A DNA stretch of 5,282 nucleotides from Actinomycetota bacterium (lineage in GTDB: Bacteria > Actinomycetota > Actinomycetes > S36-B12 > CAIYMF01), in contig WLOZ01000170.1 of NCBI GenBank assembly GCA_009699025.1, positions 1 through 5,282 of the forward strand. The letters run 5' to 3'. Each line of letters starts with the position of its first letter. Position 1 is the first letter of the stretch. Below the pieces are notes generated by a model that saw only the letters and a program-made list of their open reading frames with translations, was not told where the DNA came from and made no database searches. Below, piece by piece: positions 1 through 5,137 of this stretch. The translations under genes were made by a program, and so were the position numbers.

Positions 1-134
1 ACTACCGCGAGTGGGATGCCGTGAGTCGCGACCGAGACGTGTTCGCCGACTGGATCCGCACCCACATCCTCGAGACCACCGATTTCTCCGAGCACCTGCG
101 CATGGTCGACTCCGCACTGGTGGAGGCCTCATGA
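1..134 (+). CDS. CoA-transferase alpha subunit (GctA/PcaI-type), C-terminal end only
   Basis: This is the last 43 codons of a gene that begins before the window; the reading frame starts at base 3 and ends at TGA 132-134. The visible tail starts YREWDAVSRDRDVFADWIRT and ends in VEAS. A Y-x-EW...F-x-x-W(I/L) stretch near the C-terminus is, from memory, typical of alpha subunits of glutaconate-type CoA-transferases. The alpha subunit would form a heteromeric cytoplasmic enzyme with the beta subunit encoded next, moving CoA from a donor thioester to a carboxylic acid. Its stop overlaps the ATG of the beta gene by the ATGA pattern at 131-134, which fits translational coupling and equal subunit amounts. 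The assignment rests on this short tail plus the adjacent beta subunit. The acid substrate cannot be read from it; 3-oxoadipate is suggested only by the downstream maleylacetate reductase. Confidence 0.75.
   Translation, partial: YREWDAVSRDRDVFADWIRTHILETTDFSEHLRMVDSALVEAS
122..126 (+). promoter_or_regulatory. Ribosome binding site for the CoA-transferase beta subunit
   Basis: GGAGG lies four bases before the ATG at 131, inside the last codons of the alpha gene. It supports the upstream start, and therefore translation of the LTG/LTE repeat, over the internal ATGs at 233 and 236. The spacing is slightly short, but overlapping ATGA junctions also allow re-initiation. Confidence 0.6.
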
Positions 135-973
135 CCACCGACAGCGCCGGGTTGACCGGGTTGACCGGGTTGACCGGGTTGACCGAGTTGACCGAGTTGA
201 CCGAGCCCCCCGCGGCCCCCACGGCCGACGAGATGATGACCGTGGTGGCATCCCGCGCGCTCAACAACCACGACGTGGTGTTCGTGGGCATCGGAATTCC
301 GAGCACCGCAGCGAATCTCGCCCGCCGTACCCACGCCCCCGAGGTCGTGCTCATCTACGAGTCGGGCACCATCGGAACCAAGCCCAGCCGCCCACCGGCC
401 TCGATCGGCGACGGCGAACTTGCCGACACCGCGGTGTCGGTGGTCAGCGGCCCCGAGATCTTCGCCTACTGGCTGCAGGCCGGTCGCATCAACATCGGTT
501 TCCTGGGTGCGGCGCAACTCGACCGGTTCGGCAACCTCAACACCACCGTGGTGGGCGACTACGACCACCCCACCACTCGCCTTCCAGGCGCTGGCGGTGC
601 TCCTGAGATCGCACTGGGGGCGCAGCACACTGTGATTGTGCTGCGACAGAACCCGCGCGCCTTTGTCGATCACCTCGACTTCGTCACCAGTGTCGGGCAC
701 CACCGCGGCTTCAGTTCGCGGCGCGAGCTGGGGGCGACCGGTTCGGGACCATCACTGGTGATCACCGACATCGGGGTGCTGCGCCCCGATGTCGACACAG
801 ACGAGCTCACCCTGGTGTCGCTCCACCCAGGTCGTACGGTCGACGAGGCAATCGCGGCAACCGGCTGGCCACTCAAGATCGCGGCCGACCTCAGCGTGAC
901 CGAGGCACCCTCGTCGGTTGAGCTCTCACTTCTTCGCGAGATGAGCGCCATGGGAGAGAGTGGCCGGCCATGA
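131..973 (+). CDS. CoA-transferase beta subunit (GctB/IpdB-type), possible 3-oxoadipate CoA-transferase
   Basis: The product has 280 residues and is a soluble cytoplasmic family I CoA-transferase beta subunit. The core begins near residue 33 (DEMMTVVASRAL), followed by a glycine-rich VFVGIGIPS stretch (50-58). The YESGTIG motif puts Glu77 where the glutaconate CoA-transferase beta subunit has the glutamate that forms the acyl-glutamyl-CoA intermediate. A conserved NIGFLGAAQLDRFGN segment follows. The start at 131 is chosen for the ATGA overlap with the alpha gene and the GGAGG at 122-126. Residues 8-25 are six copies of LT(G/E) encoded by a 9-base tandem repeat, which looks like a non-conserved N-terminal extension. 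ATG codons at 233 and 236 (Met35/Met36) are alternative starts that would remove it, but no clear Shine-Dalgarno sequence precedes them. The family is firm. The substrate is inferred from the next gene to be 3-oxoadipate; a glutaconate- or steroid-ring-type (IpdAB) role remains possible. Confidence 0.85.
   Translation: MTTDSAGLTGLTGLTGLTELTELTEPPAAPTADEMMTVVASRALNNHDVVFVGIGIPSTAANLARRTHAPEVVLIYESGTIGTKPSRPPASIGDGELADTAVSVVSGPEIFAYWLQAGRINIGFLGAAQLDRFGNLNTTVVGDYDHPTTRLPGAGGAPEIALGAQHTVIVLRQNPRAFVDHLDFVTSVGHHRGFSSRRELGATGSGPSLVITDIGVLRPDVDTDELTLVSLHPGRTVDEAIAATGWPLKIAADLSVTEAPSSVELSLLREMSAMGESGRP
151..204 (+). repeat. In-frame 9-base tandem repeat, six copies
   Basis: Six head-to-tail copies of GTTGACCG(G/A): three end in G and then three end in A. 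They lie inside the start of the CoA-transferase beta gene. Because the unit is three codons long, gain or loss of a copy keeps the frame and only changes the number of Leu-Thr-Gly/Glu triplets. The split into G-ending then A-ending copies suggests duplication after a single base change. The repeat ends where Pro/Ala-rich sequence leads into the conserved domain. Confidence 0.95.
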
Positions 974-2100
974 GCATCGACTTCGCAGCGGTCGTGGGCG
1001 GCTTCGTGCACGACAGCGCACCCATGCGGGTGGTGTTCGGGGCGGGCAGCCTCGACACTGTTCCCGCAGAGGTTGACCGGCTCGGCGCCTCGCGGGTGCT
1101 TCTGGTGGCCGGTGGCCCCGAAGCCGCCTACGCCGACCTGCTTGCCGACGCGCTGGGGGCGCGCCTAGCAGGCCGCTTCTCCGACGTCGTGATGCATGTG
1201 CCGGTCGAGGTGGCCCGGTCGGCGGCCGACGCCGCAGCCACGGCCGGCGCCGACCTTGTGGTGTGTGTGGGAGGCGGGTCGTCGACTGGCGCGGCCAAGG
1301 CGATAGCCCTTGCGAGCGGGCTTCCCATCCTCGCGGTGCCCACCACCTATGCGGGCTCGGAGATGACCACCATCTGGGGCCTCACCGAGAACGGGGTCAA
1401 GACCACCGGCCGCGACCCTCGCGTTCAACCGCGCGTGGTGGTGTACGACCCCGAGCTCACGCTGTCGCTGCCCGTCGACCTCTCCGCTGCGAGTGGCATG
1501 AACGCCATGGCACACCTCGTCGAAGGGCTCTACGCACCAGGCGCGTCGCCCATCACCACGCTGGTGGCCGAGGAGGGTGTTCGCGCGCTTGCCGCCGCGC
1601 TTCCCGAGGTGGTGGCCAACCCCACCGATATTGAGGCCCGCTCCAAGGCCCTGTACGGCGCCTGGCTCGCCGGCTGGACTCTCGGAGTGGCCGGCATGGG
1701 CATTCATCACAAGATCTGCCACGTGGTCGGAGGCAACTACGACCTGCCCCACGCGGGTGTGCACTCGGTGGTGCTTCCCTACGCGATGGCCTACAACAGC
1801 GCCCACGCCTCCGACGCCATGTCACGGGTGCAGCGGGCACTGGCAGCCGCTGGTATCAACGCCCCCGACGCCGCCACCGGTATCTGGCAACTCGAGCAGG
1901 CGATTGGCGCCCCCACGTCGCTGAGCGCGGTGGGACTGGCCGAGACCGACATCCACGAGGCTGCCGACGCCGTGTTCGCCACGCCCATGGTGAATCCACG
2001 CCCGGCCGACCGGGGAGCGATCGAGGTGCTCCTACGCGATGCCTGGGCAGGCTTCGCGCCCCGCGAGATCTCACTAGCACCGTCAGAACCGACTAGATAA
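970..2100 (+). CDS. Maleylacetate reductase (iron-containing alcohol dehydrogenase family)
   Basis: The product has 376 residues, close to the roughly 350-360 usual for maleylacetate reductases, which reduce maleylacetate to 3-oxoadipate with NAD(P)H in the cytoplasm. The N-terminal part holds the dinucleotide-binding GGGSSTGAAKA (101-111) and then PTTYAGSEMTTIWGLTENG (124-142). VKTTGRDPRV (143-152) and YDPELT (159-164) follow; from memory these blocks characterise this subfamily. The C-terminal helical part has SGMNAMAH (175-182) and GIHHKICH...PH (244-261). Against metal-dependent relatives such as FucO, His182, His247 and His261 keep the ligand positions, while the usual Asp is Asn178, as I recall for maleylacetate reductases. 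The start at 970 overlaps the previous stop (ATGA) and follows GGGAGAGAG at 952-960. With the CoA-transferase genes it would form consecutive steps, maleylacetate to 3-oxoadipate to 3-oxoadipyl-CoA. The family is sure; the exact substrate is likely but unproven. The gene ends in TAA just before a hairpin. Confidence 0.88.
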   Translation: MSIDFAAVVGGFVHDSAPMRVVFGAGSLDTVPAEVDRLGASRVLLVAGGPEAAYADLLADALGARLAGRFSDVVMHVPVEVARSAADAAATAGADLVVCVGGGSSTGAAKAIALASGLPILAVPTTYAGSEMTTIWGLTENGVKTTGRDPRVQPRVVVYDPELTLSLPVDLSAASGMNAMAHLVEGLYAPGASPITTLVAEEGVRALAAALPEVVANPTDIEARSKALYGAWLAGWTLGVAGMGIHHKICHVVGGNYDLPHAGVHSVVLPYAMAYNSAHASDAMSRVQRALAAAGINAPDAATGIWQLEQAIGAPTSLSAVGLAETDIHEAADAVFATPMVNPRPADRGAIEVLLRDAWAGFAPREISLAPSEPTR

Positions 2101-2109
2101 CAGTTTCAT

Positions 2110-2143
2110 CCCATTTCGCGGGACTCTTGTCCCGCTTGATGGG
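2110..2143 (+). terminator. Terminator-like hairpin after the maleylacetate reductase gene
   Basis: Ten bases after the stop codon at 2100, GCGGGAC (2118-2124) pairs perfectly with GTCCCGC (2129-2135) around a TCTT loop. CCCAT (2110-2114) and ATGGG (2139-2143) can extend the stem across a 3x3 internal loop. There is no run of T after it, as is common for hairpin terminators in high-G+C bacteria. It probably ends the catabolic transcript and separates it from the transporter genes, perhaps incompletely. Confidence 0.6.
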
Positions 2144-2155
2144 TAGCAATAGTGT
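2127..2155 (+). promoter_or_regulatory. Possible sigma-70-type promoter for the transporter genes
   Basis: TTGTCC at 2127-2132 and TAGTGT at 2150-2155 are separated by 17 bases, giving a weak -35/-10 pair with four of six and three of six consensus matches. The -10 fits the loose TAnnnT pattern of actinobacteria. Transcription would start near 2161-2163, about 55 bases before the start codon. The -35 overlaps the terminator-like hairpin. It is the best candidate in the gap, but matches of this quality are common by chance. Confidence 0.3.
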
Positions 2156-2157
2156 GA

Positions 2158-2173
2158 CGTGAGCCGCATCACG
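2158..2173 (+). promoter_or_regulatory. CRP-like palindromic operator candidate
   Basis: CGTGA, six bases (GCCGCA), then TCACG form a perfect 5-base inverted repeat. The GTGA-N6-TCAC core is the classic binding pattern of CRP-family regulators, including the actinobacterial Crp/GlxR proteins. It lies 42 bases before the binding-protein start. If the promoter proposed at 2127-2155 is right, the site overlaps the transcription start, which would fit repression better than activation. The regulator itself is not in the window. Confidence 0.45.
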
Positions 2174-2185
2174 GTCGTCCGACCG
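2172..2185 (+). promoter_or_regulatory. Perfect inverted repeat in the 5' leader, operator or leader hairpin
   Basis: CGGTCG (2172-2177) and CGACCG (2180-2185) are exact reverse complements around a 2-base centre. The repeat shares two bases with the CRP-like site just upstream. As DNA it could bind a dimeric local repressor. As RNA the two-base loop is too tight, so the closing pair would open to leave about five pairs. It ends 19 bases before the ribosome binding site. Confidence 0.4.
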
Positions 2186-2204
2186 AGGATGTGCGACCTA
2201 CCTC

Positions 2205-2210
2205 AAGGAG
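2205..2210 (+). promoter_or_regulatory. Strong ribosome binding site of the binding-protein gene
   Basis: AAGGAG with a 5-base spacer before ATG 2216 is close to the ideal Shine-Dalgarno sequence. It decides the start: an in-frame GTG at 2159 would put 19 charged residues ahead of the lipoprotein signal peptide. Its strength fits the need for excess binding protein over membrane components. Confidence 0.85.
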
Positions 2211-2215
2211 AGCGT

Positions 2216-3592
2216 ATGAAGATCGGGCGGAAGACCCCGCTGGCAGCAGTACTGGCTGCCGTGGCCCTCACCGCCACCGCGTGCGGTGGCGGCAGCATCA
2301 GCACCACCTCGAGTTCGGCGCCAGCGCCGACGTCTGAGTCAGCCTCAGCCTCGGCCTCGGCTTCCGAGACGGCGCTTGCCGGCACCGTCAAGATCGGATT
2401 CGTGTCGCCCCAGACCGGCCCGCTGGCACCCTTCGGCGAGAGCGACTCGTTCGTGATCGATTACATGAAGGAGTACTTCGCGGCAAACCCGATTCAGATC
2501 GGCGGCAAGCCCTACGGCGTCGAGATCATCGTCAAGGACGCCGAGAGCGACTCGGCCAAGGCGGGCAAGGCCGCGGCCGACCTCATCAACAACGACGGCG
2601 TCGACATCGTGATGGCCGCTGGCACTCCCGACATCGTCAACCCGGTCGCCGACGCCTGCGAGGCCAACGCAACCCCCTGCATCACCGACAACGCCCCCTG
2701 GCAGCCGTACGTTCTCGGCCGCAGCAAGGGCGACATCAATGCGAAGTTCCAGTGGACCTACCACTTCTTCTGGGGCCTTGGTGACATCGCGGGCACGTTC
2801 GTCGACATCTGGAACCAGATCCCCACCAACAAGAAGATCGGTGGACTGTTCCCGAACGACCCCGATGGCCAGGCGTGGAGCGCCAACCTCCCCGATGGTT
2901 ACAAGGCGGCAGGCTACGACCTGACGTTCCCGCCGCTGTACCCCAACGGCACCCAGGACTTCACCGCCCAGATCAACTCCTACAAGAAGAGCAACGACGA
3001 GATCCTGACCGGTGTGCCGATCCCTCCGGACTTCACCACCTTCTGGAAGCAGGCCAAGCAGCAGGGGTACAACCCCAAGGCCGCCACCATCGGCAAGGCA
3101 CTGCTCTTCCCGAGCAGCGTTGACGCTCTGGGCGACCTCGGCAATAACCTCTCGACCGAGGTCTGGTGGCACCCGTCGTGGCCCACGAAGAGTTCGCTCA
3201 CGGGCATCACGCCCCAGGAGTTCTGCGACCTCTACGAGCTGAAGACCGGCAAGCAGTGGACCCAGCCCATCGGCTACGTCGAGGCACTCTTCGAGGTGGC
3301 GGCCAACGCCCTCACCACGTCGGGCTCCACCGACAAGGCGGCCCTCGTGAAGACGCTGAGCACGCTCGGCACCGACACGATCGTCGGCAAGGTGCAGTGG
3401 AACCCCACCCAGCCTGGCCCTGAGGGCGGCCCCAACGTGGCCGTCACGCCGCTCGCCGGTGGTCAGTGGCGCCTTGCTCCCGCCGGGAGCGCGTACAAGT
3501 ACGAGCTCGTTCTCGTCTCGAACGCTGTGGCGAAGACGAGGGGTCTCGACATCCCGCTCGGCGGAAAGGCTGAGGCGCTTCCTGCCGGTTGA
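2216..3592 (+). CDS. ABC transporter substrate-binding lipoprotein, branched-chain-amino-acid type (type 1 periplasmic binding fold)
   Basis: The 458-residue product has a lipoprotein signal peptide: MKIGRK, a hydrophobic Ala/Leu/Val stretch, then ATAC with Cys23 as the probable lipidated residue. It would be anchored to the outer face of the membrane. Residues 27-56 form a Ser/Ala/Thr/Pro-rich linker, including SASASASAS (42-50). The fold starts at TVKIGFVSPQTGPLAPFGE (57-75), the usual opening of the LivJ-like family. Other family-like features are the DAESDSAKA region (108-116), AGTPD (135-139) and CEANATPC before APWQPY (148-165), whose two cysteines could form a disulfide. The family (HAAT) takes amino acids, amides, urea and also aromatic acids. 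The aromatic-pathway genes upstream favour an aromatic ligand, but this is inference; no ligand-contact residue was identified. It is the first transporter gene and is followed by a GC-rich hairpin. Confidence 0.92.
   Translation: MKIGRKTPLAAVLAAVALTATACGGGSISTTSSSAPAPTSESASASASASETALAGTVKIGFVSPQTGPLAPFGESDSFVIDYMKEYFAANPIQIGGKPYGVEIIVKDAESDSAKAGKAAADLINNDGVDIVMAAGTPDIVNPVADACEANATPCITDNAPWQPYVLGRSKGDINAKFQWTYHFFWGLGDIAGTFVDIWNQIPTNKKIGGLFPNDPDGQAWSANLPDGYKAAGYDLTFPPLYPNGTQDFTAQINSYKKSNDEILTGVPIPPDFTTFWKQAKQQGYNPKAATIGKALLFPSSVDALGDLGNNLSTEVWWHPSWPTKSSLTGITPQEFCDLYELKTGKQWTQPIGYVEALFEVAANALTTSGSTDKAALVKTLSTLGTDTIVGKVQWNPTQPGPEGGPNVAVTPLAGGQWRLAPAGSAYKYELVLVSNAVAKTRGLDIPLGGKAEALPAG
2339..2362 (+). 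repeat. Short Ser-Ala hexamer repeat in the lipoprotein linker
   Basis: Four tandem units of TC(A/G)GC(C/T) encode Ser-Ala pairs (residues 42-49), continuing imperfectly into the next serine. The tract lies between the lipidated cysteine and the folded domain, where length is usually unconstrained, and it keeps frame when units are gained or lost. Confidence 0.7.
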
Positions 3593-3616
3593 TCGACCCG
3601 CACAGCAACGACGGAT

Positions 3617-3648
3617 GCCCGGCCGTCCCCTCGAGGGGGCGGCCGGGC
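3617..3648 (+). promoter_or_regulatory. Intercistronic GC-rich hairpin, probable attenuator or mRNA stabiliser
   Basis: A 14-base arm (3617-3630) pairs with 3635-3648 around a TCGA loop, with 13 Watson-Crick pairs and one U-G pair, in an 81-base gap between the binding-protein stop and the LivG-like start. No T-run follows, and a ribosome binding site lies 16 bases beyond. Similar hairpins after binding-protein genes of other ABC importers protect the upstream message from 3' decay or stop part of transcription, so that binding protein exceeds ATPase and permease. That role here is inferred from position. Full termination is less likely because the downstream transporter genes show no obvious promoter of their own. 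Confidence 0.7.
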
Positions 3649-3673
3649 TCGCCAGTGAGAAATCGGAGTCCGC

Positions 3674-4429
3674 ATGACACAGACCGCGCTCATGAGCGTG
3701 AGCGGCCTGTCCAAAAAGTTTGGCCGGGTCATCACCGCCGACGACATCTCTTTCGAGGTGCGTGCCGGTGAGGCCCTCGGCATCGTTGGTCCCAACGGTG
3801 CCGGAAAAAGCACGCTACTCAACCTCATCGGCGGGGTGGTCGAGGCCGACTCCGGGAGCATCCTCTTCGATGGTCGCGACATCTCCCGCCTCAAGGCTGC
3901 TGAGCGGGCCAAGGCCGGCATCGCCCGGTCATTCCAGATTCCTCGCCCCTTCATCGACATGACCGTCTTTGAGAATGTGTACGTCGGTTCAAGCTTCGCC
4001 GGCCGCACCCGGGGCCAGGCGGGATACGACCGCGCCTACCACTCGTTGGAGGTTGCGGGCTTGCTCCACCTCGCCTCAACTCCTGCCCGGCAACTGCGCC
4101 TCCTCGACCGCAAACGGCTCGAACTCGCGCGCGCCCTAGCTACCAACCCCCAGCTCATCCTGCTCGACGAAATCGCTGGCGGGCTCACCGACAAGGAACT
4201 CCCCCCCTTGGTTGAGACCATCCGAAACCTTCGGGCGAACGGAGTAACGGTGGTGTGGATCGAGCACATCGTGCACGCGCTCGTGTCGGTGGTCGATCGG
4301 CTCATGTGCCTGGCCGAGGGCCGCATCCTCGCGATCGGCGACCCTCACGAGGTGATGCGAAGTCCTGAGGTGGTCGAGGTGTACCTCGGCAGCACCTTCA
4401 ACATCGATCAGGACGGTGTGAACGACTAA
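3674..4429 (+). CDS. ABC transporter ATP-binding protein, LivG-like
   Basis: The product has 251 residues, the normal length for LivG-type ATPases, which power uptake from the cytoplasmic face of the membrane in a heterodimer with LivF. Walker A is GPNGAGKST (39-47) and the Q-loop glutamine is Gln88 in RSFQIPRPF. Walker B ends LILLDE with catalytic Glu166, and the switch histidine is His198 in WIEH. The ABC signature is unusual: where LSGGQ or LSYGEQ is expected the protein has LRLLDRK (141-147), directly followed by the normal RLELARALATNP. The Walker B context, EIAGGLTD, also differs from the common EP-x-AGL. I recall the same LLDRK and EIAGGL pattern in some LivG homologues, so this looks like a subfamily trait rather than damage. 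GGAG at 3665-3668 precedes ATG 3674. The stop shares one base with the next start (TAATG), indicating coupling. The short C-terminal tail after YLGSTF is not typical. Confidence 0.92.
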   Translation: MTQTALMSVSGLSKKFGRVITADDISFEVRAGEALGIVGPNGAGKSTLLNLIGGVVEADSGSILFDGRDISRLKAAERAKAGIARSFQIPRPFIDMTVFENVYVGSSFAGRTRGQAGYDRAYHSLEVAGLLHLASTPARQLRLLDRKRLELARALATNPQLILLDEIAGGLTDKELPPLVETIRNLRANGVTVVWIEHIVHALVSVVDRLMCLAEGRILAIGDPHEVMRSPEVVEVYLGSTFNIDQDGVND

Positions 4430-5127
4430 TGGCCCTGCTCGAAGTTGATGCCATCGATGTCTTCTACGGCGACTTCCAAGCCCTGTACGGCCTCTCACTG
4501 CAGGTGGCCGAGGGGGAGACGCTCGCGGTGATCGGGGCCAACGGTGCTGGCAAGAGCACTCTGCTCAAAACCATCGCCGGCCTCAACCAGCCGGGTGTTG
4601 GCGACGTTCGCTTCGACGGGACCAGCCTGTCGGCCCTGGCGGCACATCGACGGGTGGCACTCGGAATTGCGCTCACTCCCGAGGGACGCCGCATTTTTCC
4701 CAGTCTCACACTGGAGGAGAACCTGCGCGTGGGGGCGCACACCAAAAGGCCGGGCCCGTGGAACTTGAAATCGGTGTACGACGCTTTTCCGCTGCTCGCA
4801 GACCGGCGCTCACGGCTGGGTACCAATGCGTCAGGTGGAGAGCAGCAGACGGCGGCCATCGGGCGGGCGCTGATGAGCAACCCACGACTCCTGTTGCTCG
4901 ACGAAGTGTCGCTCGGACTTGCGCCCGTGGTAGTCGAGCAGATCTACGCCGCCCTGCCCAGCATCACCGCCCAGGGCACCACCGTTCTGGTGGTCGAGCA
5001 GGACGTGAACCAGGCGATGAAGGTGGCCGATCGGGTGCAGTGCCTCCTCGAAGGGCGCACCGTCCTCGAGGGTCCACCATCAGTGCTGAGCCGCGACCAG
5101 ATCGCCTCGGCGTACTTCGGGATCTAG
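4429..5127 (+). CDS. ABC transporter ATP-binding protein, LivF-like
   Basis: The product has 232 residues, the usual LivF size, and is the second ATPase of the importer. Walker A is GANGAGKST (36-44). TPEGRRIFPSLTLEENL (83-99) is the LivF hallmark around the Q-loop region, where a glutamate (Glu85) follows Pro. The signature reads NASGGEQQ (133-140), with Ala in place of the usual Leu before SGGE. Walker B is LLLLDE with Glu159, followed by the typical SLGLAP D-loop. The switch position is Gln191 in VVEQD, normal for LivF, which has VEQN. The start ATG 4429 overlaps the LivG-like stop by one base, so translation probably depends on re-initiation; no strong Shine-Dalgarno sequence is seen there. 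It ends in TAG ten bases before the permease gene. Confidence 0.93.
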   Translation: MALLEVDAIDVFYGDFQALYGLSLQVAEGETLAVIGANGAGKSTLLKTIAGLNQPGVGDVRFDGTSLSALAAHRRVALGIALTPEGRRIFPSLTLEENLRVGAHTKRPGPWNLKSVYDAFPLLADRRSRLGTNASGGEQQTAAIGRALMSNPRLLLLDEVSLGLAPVVVEQIYAALPSITAQGTTVLVVEQDVNQAMKVADRVQCLLEGRTVLEGPPSVLSRDQIASAYFGI

Positions 5128-5137
5128 GGAGCTACTG

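Noticed and set aside
11..130. In-frame upstream extension of the CoA-transferase beta subunit
   Set aside because: This stretch already encodes the alpha subunit C-terminus in another frame and gives an Arg/His-rich sequence unlike the family; the ATGA overlap and GGAGG point to 131.
151..204. Repeated TTGACC units as an array of -35 promoter boxes or regulator half-sites
   Set aside because: The 9-base spacing is too tight for separate promoters, no matching -10 elements are visible and the tract is coding. A slippage repeat explains it better.
151..204. CRISPR array or short direct-repeat cluster
   Set aside because: The units are directly adjacent with no spacers and are only nine bases long.
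2..703. Long open frame on the minus strand opposite the CoA-transferase beta gene
   Set aside because: It is opposite a gene with clear family motifs. The translation is low-complexity (Gly-Gln-Leu/Pro repeats from the 9-base tandem repeat read backwards) and resembles no family; open antisense frames are common at this G+C.
2159..2215. Upstream GTG start that would lengthen the binding protein by 19 residues
   Set aside because: The added residues are charged and would precede the lipoprotein signal peptide, while AAGGAG sits ideally before ATG 2216. The extension also covers the palindromes.
2345..3172. 275-codon open frame on the minus strand opposite the binding-protein gene
   Set aside because: The Val/Asp/Gly-rich translation has no recognisable domain and is the usual reverse-strand by-product of G/C-ending codons in a real gene.
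4094..4114. Frameshift or sequence error destroying the LivG signature motif
   Set aside because: The frame is continuous, the residues on both sides (RLELARALATNP and Walker B) align normally, and length is normal, so the change looks like a natural variant.
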